Shown one piece after another: positions 1 to 8,171 of a stretch of 64,000 bases of DNA. The stretch is taken from the IMG/VR virus record IMGVR_UViG_3300031718_000003, positions 1 through 64,000 of that record; one strand, given 5' to 3'. The notes beneath the pieces are model-generated. The model was not told the origin of the DNA. It saw nothing but the letters and a program-made list of their open reading frames with translations, and did not search any database. Numbering within the stretch: the first letter of the stretch is position 1; every line of letters begins with the position of its first letter. Made by a program: the position numbers and the translations under genes. The stretch is from a virus.

Positions 1-18
1 TTCTGGTTCACCCCGAAG
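1..18 (+). repeat. start-associated hairpin element, partial
   Basis: Only the CCCCGAAG end of the dispersed element is inside the window; its beginning lies to the left of position 1. Confidence 0.7.
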
Positions 19-41
19 AAATGAGTGTTAAGAAGTTGAAG

Positions 42-806
42 TTACGGCCCAATCACATAGGAATTGGAGAAGATGTTCCAGTTTCCTCGTGGGTCCCTGC
101 CGTTATTGGCTGATTCACACTGCGAGAGCATCGCCGGTGAGTTGATAGACCGGATAGTCCTCAGCGAGTTCCGTGCGGTTAGCATCGCACTCTCAGTCAT
201 CTTGCCGCCCTGGTTCTCAAAGCGATCGGCCAGGCGCATCGCGAGGTTGTATTCGATGGCCTCCTGATACGCCGGCGGAATAATCACCGTGTCACCAGAG
301 GTCACAAACTGCTCGACAGCCTGCCAGAGATACAGGGCGATCTGCCAGCCGTTCAGCGGAACCGGAAACACGCTGACGCGGCCATTCGGCACGCTCGGCT
401 CGTAGTAGAGGATGTACGGCACGTTCGATTGCAGGAGTTTTGGCGACACCGAGGCCCATTCCTGACTACCCCAGAGCACGCGCATGGGCTGCTCGATGAC
501 GGGGTCGACGTCGGTGAACAGGAAGCCAGCCTGCTCGATCTTCTCCGGTCGGTCGATTTCCCAGTCGATCGGTCCATCGGTAGGGTCCATGCCGATGATG
601 TAGGTGTCCTGGCCGGAGTTTAGCGGGAACACGTTGCGCGTCACCGCGTAGATCATGAGCCGCTGGGCCTTCCAGGCGTCGAGCATGGAATTCAATACGT
701 TGAAGCCCTCGGTCACTTGTTCGGGTGATGGGCCACGGCCAGGGGCGCCCATGACGTGGGCGATGCGGAGTGAGGTGTTGATGAGAGCGGAGACTAGTAA
801 GGGCAT
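42..806 (-). CDS. P22 gp4-like tail accessory / head-completion protein
   Basis: 254 residues. In P22 the gp4 adaptor binds under the portal and closes the filled head before the tail hub is added. The N-terminal stretch (GFNVLNSMLDAWKAQRLMIY, about residues 35-54) is the typical helix of this family, followed by the LNSGQDTYIIG turn and a middle beta-rich part. It is the last gene of the leftward virion run, at the position expected after coat in a P22-like order. The start is the ATG at 806, about 30 bases after a CCCCGAAG element end; no strong ribosome site is visible. Family call from remembered motifs. Confidence 0.75.
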   Translation of the reverse strand: MPLLVSALINTSLRIAHVMGAPGRGPSPEQVTEGFNVLNSMLDAWKAQRLMIYAVTRNVFPLNSGQDTYIIGMDPTDGPIDWEIDRPEKIEQAGFLFTDVDPVIEQPMRVLWGSQEWASVSPKLLQSNVPYILYYEPSVPNGRVSVFPVPLNGWQIALYLWQAVEQFVTSGDTVIIPPAYQEAIEYNLAMRLADRFENQGGKMTESAMLTARNSLRTIRSINSPAMLSQCESANNGRDPRGNWNIFSNSYVIGP

Positions 807-836
807 GAGAAGACTGAATTAAGAGAAAGATGATTT

Positions 837-885
837 CTTCGGGGTGAGCCAGGCGTCGCAATCGGCAACCCGCCGTTTGCGCCTG
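837..885 (-). repeat. start-associated hairpin element
   Basis: Variable centre folds as GTTGC / GCGAC with a 5-base loop; ends just before the gp4-like gene. Confidence 0.85.
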
Positions 886-906
886 TAGACAGGTGCGGGG
901 TAGTTC

Positions 907-1383
907 CTAAATCGGTCCGCGGGCGTTGAAATCGAACGCCAAGCCCCGGCGACGCTTACCCGAGAAGCGCGCCGGAGTTTTCAGGTGAATGGTATCGCCG
1001 ATTTTGAGGGACGAAGAACTGGCGGCGTCGTAGGTTCTGAATCTCTCCTCAGGGGCCATCTGAAGCCGCAACCGCGCCTCGCGTTCTTCTTCCCGATTCT
1101 TTACCAGCACTCCGCCTTTGGCGTGGTCCTCCGGGTCGCGCGGCTCCGGGTAGACCCACTTGGGGAATTCCTGGTCAACGCGAGCCGCTTGCTCTGGTGC
1201 TGCAGCCGCTTGCTCTGGCGCTGCTTCCTGGAACCGTGAGCGGCGGTGGGCTAGTTGCGGATTCGCGGCGGCAAAGATGTCGGCGAAAAGGGGCGTTTCC
1301 TCGGCTGGTTCGACGTGTGGAAACTCCACAACCGGCTGTGCGCCGCCGTACTCGCCGAGCTTCTGAGTGAACATCTCAGCCAT
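907..1383 (-). CDS. phage protein with FPKW...DPxDHAxG...LVxN motif
   Basis: 158 residues, no known function. A central motif (EFPKW...DPEDHAKGG.LVKNREEE, about residues 72-100) is shared with the 89-residue product at 4073-4342, so the two are paralogues. An alanine/glutamine-rich repeat (PEQAA) precedes it. A short part near the N-terminus (VEFPHVEPAEET) also occurs, as a captured fragment, at the end of the gene at 36018-36443. It overlaps the next upstream gene by a few bases, suggesting coupled translation in the virion operon. Confidence 0.7.
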   Translation of the reverse strand: MAEMFTQKLGEYGGAQPVVEFPHVEPAEETPLFADIFAAANPQLAHRRSRFQEAAPEQAAAAPEQAARVDQEFPKWVYPEPRDPEDHAKGGVLVKNREEEREARLRLQMAPEERFRTYDAASSSSLKIGDTIHLKTPARFSGKRRRGLAFDFNARGPI

Positions 1384-1945
1384 TTTCAGCGCTGCGGAAC
1401 AGATGGTTGCTCCATCTCACTTTCGCCGGATCGGCTTTTATTTCGTCGATCTTGGCGCGCACCGCGTCAATTCCACTTTTCATGGGCTCATTGAACAGGC
1501 GAAACAGAGAGAGCGCATTGTTATAGAAAGAGACGCCCTCACCGTCCGTTCCCCAGCAGGAGCCCAGGCCGCATAGTGACGCGAGAGCCTCCAGGCTTGC
1601 GCCGGGCATGGCTTGCGGATTCCAGTGCTCTACGATCCAAGCAAGCTCCGATTGTTCTGCTGCTCTGGCCTCGGCCTTGGCTTTCAGTTGCTCGATGGCG
1701 TCAGGTTCGGCTTTACGGACTAGCGTCAGCACTGGGGCATCGAACCACGAGCACTCGCCGCCGTCCTCGGTGAATATGAGGGAATAGTGTTGCCGGAGAT
1801 ATTCTGTATTAGGACCATTGCTGTCGCCGTAGAGATCGCTGTACGAGCCCAGTACAAGCGCCTCTCCCTTTCTCCAGCCACTCGAGATTACGAGGTCGCC
1901 GCGCTGAAACTTCTGTGCGTGGGTTAACATGTCAGCCGAGGTCAT
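1376..1945 (-). CDS. hypothetical phage protein
   Basis: 189 residues, not recognised. The N-terminal half looks like a small beta-barrel (FQRGDLVISSGWRKGEALVL). The start ATG overlaps the stop of the 1932-2171 gene; a second in-frame ATG lies five codons downstream, so the exact start is uncertain. Confidence 0.65.
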   Translation of the reverse strand: MTSADMLTHAQKFQRGDLVISSGWRKGEALVLGSYSDLYGDSNGPNTEYLRQHYSLIFTEDGGECSWFDAPVLTLVRKAEPDAIEQLKAKAEARAAEQSELAWIVEHWNPQAMPGASLEALASLCGLGSCWGTDGEGVSFYNNALSLFRLFNEPMKSGIDAVRAKIDEIKADPAKVRWSNHLFRSAENG

Positions 1946-2171
1946 CCCTCAAATTCCGTTCGAGGACGTCGAGTGCCTGCTCTTTGATCTGTTGTGGTGT
2001 GATTACCGAACCGTAGTTCGCTTTCACCATCCCAACTGCCTCGCAGGCCGCCCAGAGTTCGTCGCCATCAATCCAAAGGAGCATTCGGTCAACGAGTGGA
2101 TCGGTAATGCGGGCATCAACGAAACGCTTGCGCACCTCCTCCTTTAGCTTCTGCGTTGCGTCGTAGGTCAC
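1932..2171 (-). CDS. hypothetical phage protein
   Basis: 79 residues, charged and probably helical, not recognised. Its start overlaps the stop of the gene at 2168-2725 and its stop overlaps the next start, so the three genes form one translationally coupled unit. Confidence 0.6.
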   Translation of the reverse strand: MTYDATQKLKEEVRKRFVDARITDPLVDRMLLWIDGDELWAACEAVGMVKANYGSVITPQQIKEQALDVLERNLRDDLG

Positions 2172-2725
2172 ATCCCTTCACCCTCTTCGCAGTCGATGGT
2201 CACCTTCACACAGGCGATACGCGGTTCCTCGTAGATGCGCCCTTCTGGCTTGGTGAGGTGTAAAAAGATGCTGCCGTCCTTGAAGACGTTGATCCACACG
2301 TCCCGCTTGATGCGACGCGGCATGTTGACCAGGTCGAGGGTATCCAAACCCGAATAGTATTCGCCCCGCCCCGTCCATCGGCCCAACTGCCACTCGCCGG
2401 AGGTTGGCTTAGCAATAGACCCATGTATTGGATATGCCCCACCAGCATCCGTTGCGTAGATCCGCACCTCGCGTCCGTCCCGCGTGCGCATATGCTTTGA
2501 GAGATCGAGCGTCGGCTTCCCTGGCTCTCCCTTTGGGCCGGGGCAGTCGGTTCCCCCGGCATAGTAGATACCGCAGTTCTTGCAGCGCGCCGTGTCCACG
2601 ATGGTCCATTTGTGGTCCAAGTGTGTAACGACGCATGGATTGGAGTCTGTGATCCATCCGTTGTCACGGAGTTTGCCGCAGTTCTTGCAGCGCAGCTCCT
2701 CGATCGTGGTCCAGTCGTGTTTCAC
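2168..2725 (-). CDS. zinc-ribbon phage protein
   Basis: About 185 residues. Two CxxC pairs near the N-terminus (CKNCGKL and CKNCGIYY) suggest one or two zinc ribbons; the C-terminal half is beta-rich. I chose the GTG at 2725 because GGAGGG lies directly upstream. A longer reading frame to 2788 would only translate the adjacent repeat element. Function unknown. Confidence 0.6.
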   Translation of the reverse strand: MKHDWTTIEELRCKNCGKLRDNGWITDSNPCVVTHLDHKWTIVDTARCKNCGIYYAGGTDCPGPKGEPGKPTLDLSKHMRTRDGREVRIYATDAGGAYPIHGSIAKPTSGEWQLGRWTGRGEYYSGLDTLDLVNMPRRIKRDVWINVFKDGSIFLHLTKPEGRIYEEPRIACVKVTIDCEEGEGM

Positions 2726-2736
2726 GCGGTACCCTC

Positions 2737-2785
2737 CAGGCGCAAACGGCGGATCGTCGGGGGCCGCGCCTGGCTCGCCCCGAAG
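2737..2785 (+). repeat. start-associated hairpin element
   Basis: Right-pointing copy between the zinc-ribbon gene and the tRNA region. The GCGCCTGGAGGG read from its other strand supplies the ribosome site of the leftward gene. Confidence 0.8.
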
Positions 2786-2999
2786 CAAAAAGCATTTGTT
2801 TGAAGCTGGCGCCCACCCATCACAGGAAGCCTTGGAAGTTCCGGCTGGAGAAGAGAAAACAGTTAATTAACTATTCCGAGGACATTCAGCCGAACTGAAC
2901 GGCCCTAGATCCTTGCATCCATTCACCGTGCAACCTTACCATTTGTGAAACCTTACAACCTGGAGCCTGTAAAAACCTTGAGCCTTGAAGTTTTGCCAA

Positions 3000-3081
3000 C
3001 TGCCCCCCAGGAGGGCTTGCAAATTCATTATAATGAACGGGCCGATTCATTATCATGAATTCAAGCGCCCTTGGGGGGCAG
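3000..3081. repeat. long imperfect inverted repeat beside the tRNA
   Basis: Arms of about 36 bases begin CTGCCCCCCA and end TGGGGGGCAG, each with an inner TTCATTATAATGAA-like palindrome, around an 8-base loop (CGGGCCGA). It sits 4 bases past the tRNA 3' end, so it may be a terminator, a processing signal or part of a recombination site. The stretch 2786-2999 holds nothing else I can identify. Confidence 0.75.
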
Positions 3082-3085
3082 CGGC

Positions 3086-3160
3086 TGGAGTCTGAAACAG
3101 GATTTGAACCTGCGACACCTCGATTAACAATCGAGTGCTCTACCGCTGAGCTATTCAGAC
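3086..3160 (-). tRNA. tRNA-Asn (GTT)
   Basis: A full cloverleaf can be read: acceptor GTCTGAA/TTCAGAC, D-loop AGCGGTA, anticodon stem CTCGA/TCGAG with loop TTGTTAA (anticodon GTT), T-loop TTCAAAT and an encoded CCA. The discriminator base is T, unusual for Asn. Phage tRNAs can supplement the host pool, and tRNA genes are frequent attachment sites. Confidence 0.9.
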
Positions 3161-3279
3161 ACTTGAATTGCCATCAAGTGTTTAGTCTCGATCGCGAGAC
3201 CAGCGTCCCATCTTTCCCGGTTTTTATCTCTGCGTGTCGGGCGTGAATTGTCAAAGACCAAAAATCTGGAACTTCTTTG

Positions 3280-3396
3280 CTTCGGGGTCTCGACTAGAGG
3301 CCCGCACACGTTGCGGCCTTGTCTGCAGATAATCTCAGGCCCTTATCTGCGTCTCTAGCCAAGTCAATTGCCCTCACCCCTGTTCGTTTGCGCCTG
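3280..3396 (-). repeat. start-associated element with enlarged centre
   Basis: Normal element ends enclose about 70 extra bases containing two copies of an AGATAA/TTATCTG-type inverted sequence (GCAGATAATCTCAGG...CCTTATCTGCG). Confidence 0.7.
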
Positions 3397-3411
3397 ATCT
3401 CTCGACGGTTC

Positions 3412-3523
3412 CGAACGCAAACGGCGGATTGGACCACAGGCCGCTGAGGATACTCAGCCTTGTCCCCGGATAAGCAGGGACCTCCCGCGTGCCAATGGCC
3501 AGCGACAGCTACTCACCCCGAAG
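3412..3523 (+). repeat. start-associated element with 66-bp insert
   Basis: Opposed to the preceding copy. Its centre carries a segment (CCACAGGC...GGATAAGCAGGGACC...CCAATGG) that recurs inverted in the copy at 30912-31022. Confidence 0.75.
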
Positions 3524-3541
3524 TCATAAAAAAAAACAGCG

Positions 3542-4054
3542 CTACAGCCCTATCACATCCGTGACGGCATTGGTAACTTCTAATTGCGCATCGATGAGTG
3601 ATGGCTCATCGCGGTAGAGCGCGACTTTCTCATCCCGTGTCGCGGGATCGTAGTAGCGCCGGATCTTAACATCCACTGTCTGGCCAGCCGACTGCTGCGC
3701 TTTGCCTTCCCGCAGGTTGCGGTCGGTGAGCGAAGCCCAGATGGCCTGATCGAGTTTCGCCAGGTCGCGGCGACGGTGGACCCATTCGGCGATCGACTTC
3801 TTGATATGGTGGCCACCCAGCTCGATCGAGACGGTAGTCTCGATGTTGGTCTTCTGGATCGCGACCCGCAGCTTCAGGATGCGCTGCACCGAATCCGTGT
3901 ACGACTGGATCCACTCATCCACCTGGCGGCGTTGATCGGGATACACTGCGGTCTCGAAATCGAGATCCGCGCAATGTAGCGCTACCTTTTTCTGGAGATC
4001 GGCCAGCTTCTCGGCCAGCCGCTTGATCTCCTTCATGGCCTCAATGATCTTCAT
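3542..4054 (-). CDS. hypothetical helical protein (DIP1984-like?)
   Basis: 170 residues, rich in coiled-coil heptads at the N-terminus (MKEIKRLAEKLADLQKKVAL). The overall layout, two helical hairpins ending in VDVKI...YRDEPSLIDAQLEVTN, resembles the DIP1984 family of small bacterial proteins with no established function; this match is weak. First gene left of the tRNA region. Confidence 0.6.
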   Translation of the reverse strand: MKIIEAMKEIKRLAEKLADLQKKVALHCADLDFETAVYPDQRRQVDEWIQSYTDSVQRILKLRVAIQKTNIETTVSIELGGHHIKKSIAEWVHRRRDLAKLDQAIWASLTDRNLREGKAQQSAGQTVDVKIRRYYDPATRDEKVALYRDEPSLIDAQLEVTNAVTDVIGL

Positions 4055-4072
4055 TGAAGTCCAGTTTAGCGC

Positions 4073-4342
4073 TTATTTTCCTGCTGCTGCGCGCGCCCTG
4101 GCGTTCCGGCTCGGCGTGCGGACTGGCGCGGTCTCGGGTTCCGCCGTTTCCGGTTCCTCGGTTGGCTCGATTTCAGGGGAGAAGTGACCGTGCTTCTTAT
4201 GCCAGGCGGTCTCTTCCGCTTCATTGCGCACGAGGGTTTTGCCGGAGGCGTGGTCGTCTGGGTCCGCGTTAGGAGCGGTTAGCCATTTGGGAAATTCTTG
4301 GAAGACATACGGGGGCTTGGGGGGGCGTTCGTCGAGGTTCAT
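4073..4342 (-). CDS. small FPKW-motif phage protein
   Basis: 89 residues. FQEFPKW...DPDDHASGKTLVRNEAEE matches the central motif of the product at 907-1383, giving a paralogous pair in one virion region. AAGGAAC lies 6 bases before the ATG, and a hairpin element ends about 30 bases before it. The C-terminus is basic (SRNARARAAAGK). Function unknown. Confidence 0.7.
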   Translation of the reverse strand: MNLDERPPKPPYVFQEFPKWLTAPNADPDDHASGKTLVRNEAEETAWHKKHGHFSPEIEPTEEPETAEPETAPVRTPSRNARARAAAGK

Positions 4343-4370
4343 TATAGTTCCTTTTTCAAGATTTGGATTG

Positions 4371-4419
4371 CTTCGGGGTCGGTCAGAAGTCGCTATCGGC
4401 GGGCGTTCGTTTGCGCCTG
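4371..4419 (-). repeat. start-associated hairpin element
   Basis: Uses the AACGAACGCCCGCC variant of the conserved end; stops 28 bases before the start at 4342. Confidence 0.85.
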
Positions 4420-4434
4420 TTCAGGCCGCCGCTT

Positions 4435-4755
4435 TCATTCAATAAAGTGGCCCATGTGCTCACAGACGACTGACCGTGGTGGCGCGAGAGCCGGATCCAG
4501 ACCGAGTAAACTCCGCGCGTGCGTCAGCGACTCGGGCGTTACCCTCCAGGATTTTCCGGGGCAGTCCAGGTTAGGCTCAGCGGTCACGTATACCCAGACT
4601 GCAAACGGGTACGCGGATTGATTGCGAGCGGGTTTGGGTCCGCATATAGAACAGCCGTGTTCAACGAGGAATTGGCGCGTGGATGCTGCCGCCTCTTTGG
4701 TTGAGATCATGCCGTCGAGCGTCACGCTCCGCATCCCTTGGTTTCTAGTGCGCAC
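4435..4755 (-). CDS. hypothetical phage protein
   Basis: Up to 106 residues; a start at the internal ATG for MRSVTLDG (about 4734) is equally possible. Contains CSICGPKPARN and a conserved-looking AVWVYVTAEPNLDCPGKSW. Not recognised. Confidence 0.5.
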   Translation of the reverse strand: MRTRNQGMRSVTLDGMISTKEAAASTRQFLVEHGCSICGPKPARNQSAYPFAVWVYVTAEPNLDCPGKSWRVTPESLTHARSLLGLDPALAPPRSVVCEHMGHFIE

Positions 4756-4928
4756 CTACACAGCCTTCGCGCTTCGGCGATGGATTGCTCGGCGGTATCA
4801 AGGGAGCCATCCGCCGCGGCGCGGGCTGCGTCTTTGAGATTCTGCACAATCCCGCGCGTGAGCTGCTCGATGAGCGCGTGCCTGTAGTGCTTGTGGTCGG
4901 GATCGGGAACTAGTGTGAGGTCCGGCAT
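4722..4928 (-). CDS. hypothetical small phage protein
   Basis: 68 residues, helical (ALIEQLTRGIVQNLKDAARA), ending in a cysteine pair (RLCRCALE). Overlaps both neighbours, consistent with coupled translation. Not recognised. Confidence 0.55.
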   Translation of the reverse strand: MPDLTLVPDPDHKHYRHALIEQLTRGIVQNLKDAARAAADGSLDTAEQSIAEARRLCRCALETKGCGA

Positions 4929-5200
4929 CAGTGTTTGCTCCAGTGAGATCCGGGCTTGCCATCGCTCGATCTATTGTCGCCTTTCGGCATATGCCCTGAG
5001 CCGCCGAGTATGCGGTCGGCCTTGGCGTCGATCGAAGCCTTCTGCGCCGGGGTGATGTTTCCCGCGCTCTCCTGCTGTGAGGCGCGTGCTTTGGCATTGG
5101 CCGCATGACTAGCGTCCGGCATGGGATATTTTCGTTCCGCCGGCAGACCGAACGTGGAGGCGGGGAGCTTGTTGCGTTCTTCGGCGTGTAGTTTTGCCAT
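4928..5200 (-). CDS. small phage protein, LPxSxFxLPxxRxYP family
   Basis: 90 residues. The opening RNKLPASTFGLPAERKYPM is characteristic of a widespread family of small phage proteins that often lie near structural genes and have no assigned role. The rest is hydrophilic (AKARASQQE...AKADRILGG). ATG start overlaps the next gene's stop. Confidence 0.7.
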   Translation of the reverse strand: MAKLHAEERNKLPASTFGLPAERKYPMPDASHAANAKARASQQESAGNITPAQKASIDAKADRILGGSGHMPKGDNRSSDGKPGSHWSKH

Positions 5201-5238
5201 TTGTATTTTCCTTTGGATTTGCCGGGCGCGCCGAAGTT

Positions 5239-5287
5239 CAGGCGCAAACGGCGTATGGTCGAGAGAAGAGCCGGGCTGACCCCGAAG
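5239..5287 (+). repeat. start-associated hairpin element
   Basis: Right-pointing copy; GGTC / GACC outer arms. It lies between the leftward genes at 5200 and 5288, reversed relative to both. Confidence 0.8.
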
Positions 5288-6094
5288 CTAAGTGATTTGA
5301 CTCAAATCCGTAAATAGTTGTTGGTAGTGAAACCCACTTGGCGCGACCCCATTGGCTGCAATAAAGTCTTTTGAGAGGATTGCCCAGGCTTCCGAACCAT
5401 ATAGTTTCAAGAATCTCCAGGTGGCATCGTAGATCGTGGCCCAGGTGACGAGCTGCGTCCCCGCGTGGTTCTGCTGATCGACTCCATATGCCACGAGCGG
5501 TACACAGTGGCCGCCCCAGCTTCCCGGAGCGCCGTCGCCTGTCGTGTCCTGTGGGACATCCCATACCGGGCAGCCATTTATGCCGGGGAAGGTCTGTTGC
5601 GCCGTTATAGGAAGATTGAGACCGACGAAACAGCCGCCAAACAGCCAGATGGCCTGCTTGACCTCGGCCTGGTTCGTAATATCGACCGAGACAAAGGCAT
5701 CAATCTTGTGGCCGCCGATTCCGGTGTTGCGCCAGTACTTCAGTGCGTCCAGCATGACGCAACCGTTGTCGGTCGAGGGATCGCCAGCAACGTAGCCGCT
5801 GACATCCTCGTAGGCTGCGAGGATTTGATTTTCACTCGGGGTGCAGAGGCTTTCGGCGTTTGCGGTCCAGTCCTGGATCAAGTGCCCAGCGGCGGCGATG
5901 ACGCAGTCGCCCAATTCGTCGTTACCGAACATAGGAAAAGCTGGGACCTTGCCGGCATACCCGGAGTTTTCCGGGGGCGCCCATAGCCCGGTCAGGTACT
6001 TGCCCAGTTTGAGCGTTCGCTTGTCCGTTCTGGCCGGCTTTCGGCCCAGTTTGATAGGACCGTGAACCGGGTGCTGGAATGTCGGTAGGGTCAC
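5288..6094 (-). CDS. C39-like papain-fold protein
   Basis: 268 residues. Two segments suggest a cysteine-peptidase fold: FGNDELGDCVIAAAGHLIQD near residue 60 (candidate catalytic Cys) and GSWGGHCVPLVAYG near residue 195 (candidate His). Proteins of this shape occur in phages and in transglutaminase/C39-like families, where they cut or transfer peptide bonds; here the substrate is unknown. No signal peptide is visible. It overlaps the glycosyltransferase gene start by a few bases. Confidence 0.65.
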   Translation of the reverse strand: MTLPTFQHPVHGPIKLGRKPARTDKRTLKLGKYLTGLWAPPENSGYAGKVPAFPMFGNDELGDCVIAAAGHLIQDWTANAESLCTPSENQILAAYEDVSGYVAGDPSTDNGCVMLDALKYWRNTGIGGHKIDAFVSVDITNQAEVKQAIWLFGGCFVGLNLPITAQQTFPGINGCPVWDVPQDTTGDGAPGSWGGHCVPLVAYGVDQQNHAGTQLVTWATIYDATWRFLKLYGSEAWAILSKDFIAANGVAPSGFHYQQLFTDLSQIT

Positions 6095-6876
6095 TTGTGG
6101 TACTCCGATTTCTTGCGGGTCTCGCCAGGTTTTTCAGCCGCTGCGACTGGCGGCGAGAGGATTCCATCGGGCGGCCCGAATGGGGCTGTCGTACGGCCGC
6201 TCCAGTTCGCGGCAATATGCGCATCGGCGCTTTCGAGGTGATAGCCAACAATCTCCGGAATGAGCGATCGCTTCGCGCGGGGCCACTGCATGGCGAATAC
6301 GGTGTCGGTCCGGCCTGCGTCGGAGTGTTGCTCGGGATAGGTCAGCCTTCCACTCGCTGCGTGCCACAACTGGAAGAAGCCGAGCGGGATATAGCCCCAG
6401 CCCTCCGCTTCCACACAGAGGCGCGTCCCCAGCGGAAACTTGTCCAGGTGTACGTAGCTTCTCGATTCGTGCTGCAACTGCGGCAGGCTCATAAAACGCC
6501 GCCATTGCTGGTAGTCGCGGCAGACGTGACGGTCGATCCCGTACAGGAACTCAGGATCCGGATTCATAAACTCCAGGAATTTGCGTGTGAGCGGAGGGAG
6601 CAGAATATCGGCGTCCATGTGCAGCAAATAGGCATCGCGATCAAGGGCTTCCAGCCCCACATTGATCCCCCTGCCTTTGTAAAAGCTGCCCCAGCGCGTT
6701 TCGAAAAGGTCGGTCGGAATGCAGGTGACATTCCAGTACTCGCACACGCGGCGCGTGGCCTTGTCCTCGGGGGCCGTGACCACGACGAGCTTGTCGAATA
6801 GGACTCTGTTGTGGCAGAGGGTTTCCGCGAGGAAGTCGGCGTACCCAACCGACGTAACTACACACTCAATTTTCAT
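6091..6876 (-). CDS. glycosyltransferase (GT-A like)
   Basis: 261 residues. The N-terminal VVTSVGYADFLAETL and the DxD signature in LLHMDADILLPP (about residues 90-101) fit a nucleotide-sugar glycosyltransferase of GT-A fold, in which the DxD pair holds the metal. A later WGYIPLGFFQLWHA would be the acceptor region. Such phage genes often decorate virion or host surface sugars. The C-terminal 30 residues are disordered and basic. Confidence 0.75.
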   Translation of the reverse strand: MKIECVVTSVGYADFLAETLCHNRVLFDKLVVVTAPEDKATRRVCEYWNVTCIPTDLFETRWGSFYKGRGINVGLEALDRDAYLLHMDADILLPPLTRKFLEFMNPDPEFLYGIDRHVCRDYQQWRRFMSLPQLQHESRSYVHLDKFPLGTRLCVEAEGWGYIPLGFFQLWHAASGRLTYPEQHSDAGRTDTVFAMQWPRAKRSLIPEIVGYHLESADAHIAANWSGRTTAPFGPPDGILSPPVAAAEKPGETRKKSEYHK

Positions 6877-6888
6877 TCAATGCCTGGC

Positions 6889-7098
6889 TTAATGCCCGGA
6901 CCAGTGCGATTTTCCGCTGCCCTCGTGGGCGACGTGGTCCCGCTTGCCGCTGCGCTTGACCGCGTGGTTCTCGGGGTACTGCTCGGTGTTGGGCTGGGTG
7001 TTTGAGTTGCCGGTTTGCACATCTGGCTTGATGGGCGGCTCTTGGGTTGTGCCATTGTTCATGGTGTCGTAGTCGTTTGCGTTTGATGGGATTTTCAT
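6889..7098 (-). CDS. small low-complexity phage protein
   Basis: 69 residues rich in Asn, Gln, Pro and Thr (TGNSNTQPNTEQYPENHA); probably disordered. Not recognised. A right-sized gap of two paired repeat elements follows upstream. Confidence 0.5.
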   Translation of the reverse strand: MKIPSNANDYDTMNNGTTQEPPIKPDVQTGNSNTQPNTEQYPENHAVKRSGKRDHVAHEGSGKSHWSGH

Positions 7099-7128
7099 GG
7101 TTTGCTCCAGCGATAAAAGTCTTGATTG

Positions 7129-7176
7129 CTTCGGGGTGAGTAGTGTGCGCTCTGGACTAATCAGCGTTTGCGCCTG
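7129..7176 (-). repeat. start-associated hairpin element
   Basis: Left-pointing member of a back-to-back pair; ends 30 bases before the start at 7098. Confidence 0.85.
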
Positions 7177-7229
7177 AACAGGAGGGACTGGCCATTGGCA
7201 AGCGGTATCCCGCGGCCACCGGCCAGGAA

Positions 7230-7277
7230 CAGGCGCAAACGGCGGATGGTCGAGAGCGCACGCTACCGACCCCGAAG
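7230..7277 (+). repeat. start-associated hairpin element
   Basis: Clear two-part hairpin: GGTC...AGCG-CA-CGCT...GACC inside the conserved ends. Right-pointing member of the pair. Confidence 0.9.
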
Positions 7278-7350
7278 ATAAAAGGAAACAGCTTGTGTTA
7301 ATTGAAGAAATTCAAAGCGACGACTGCTCTTCTTCCCTTATTTTTTTCGC

Positions 7351-7566
7351 TTAGCATAATTCGGTTTCCGTATTCACTGGGAAGATGTGCAGATTGACCC
7401 GGTAACTCGTCGCGACGCCGGCGAGGGCGTCTTCTGCCTCCTCGCGGGTGGCGTAGTAGTAGAGGTGCTTGGCTAACCGCAAGGCTTCTACCCGATTCCG
7501 CGCAAGTGTAAAGACCACAGGAGGCAGCGCGCCATGCTTGGGTGCGATCTGTTTAGGGGGAACCAC
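7351..7566 (-). CDS. hypothetical small protein
   Basis: 71 residues; a compact alpha/beta pattern (VVFTLARNRVEALRLAKHLY). Not recognised. Confidence 0.55.
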   Translation of the reverse strand: MVPPKQIAPKHGALPPVVFTLARNRVEALRLAKHLYYYATREEAEDALAGVATSYRVNLHIFPVNTETELC

Positions 7567-7607
7567 CTTGTCTCGATTCTACGCGACTTCGGAAGTGATG
7601 ACCTGAC

Positions 7608-8006
7608 TCAGGCGGGATCGTAGGTCACAAGTACAGTATTGCCAGTCGTCCCGTCTATCCACATTTCAGAAATGTTGATTGCGGCATCGGGGTCGGTGTC
7701 GGAGTAGCTGCCGCCAGGGGTGTTGACATCGGCTGCTTTTACGAGCTCAGCGATCAGTTGGCCGGCGGTTCCGATCGCGGGCGCTCGGCCCTGACCGGCC
7801 TGGAGCACGTAGCCGGTTCCGCCGCCGGCATTCGGGAGCATCTGGATGAATAGCCGCTTTACCCGGAAGAAGGGCACAAAGAACGTCGAGCCGGTGGGCG
7901 CTAGCGTGCTAGTCCAGCCTGCCGTGGCCATGGCTGCGGCGGAAAGACCGGAGTAGAGATTGACTGGTGCTCCGTTGGTGAGGGTGAGGGTAAGAGAGAT
8001 TTTCAT
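7608..8006 (-). CDS. putative minor virion protein
   Basis: 132 residues, beta-rich and low in charge, with Gly/Thr-rich turns (TLTNGAPVNLYSG, PNAGGGTGYVLQAG). Composition and position two genes past coat suggest a small head or tail structural protein; no family recognised. Confidence 0.6.
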   Translation of the reverse strand: MKISLTLTLTNGAPVNLYSGLSAAAMATAGWTSTLAPTGSTFFVPFFRVKRLFIQMLPNAGGGTGYVLQAGQGRAPAIGTAGQLIAELVKAADVNTPGGSYSDTDPDAAINISEMWIDGTTGNTVLVTYDPA

Positions 8007-8038
8007 TTTGAGTCCGCGTTAGAGGATGAAGAAGGTTT

Positions 8039-8085
8039 CTTCGGGGTCAGCAGCCAACGCCCTCGTCGATCAACGTTTGCGCCTG
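8039..8085 (-). repeat. start-associated hairpin element
   Basis: CAACG variant; left member of a back-to-back pair, 32 bases before the start at 8006. Confidence 0.85.
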
Positions 8086-8104
8086 TTCAGACAGCACGGA
8101 AGAA

Positions 8105-8152
8105 CGGGCGCAAACGGCGGATCGCCGGGAGCAATCAACTACTCACCCCGAG
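8105..8152 (+). repeat. start-associated hairpin element
   Basis: Right-pointing partner; the terminal block is degenerate (CCCCGAGA). Confidence 0.75.
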
Positions 8153-8171
8153 AAAAGGCTTTAGAGTTAGC

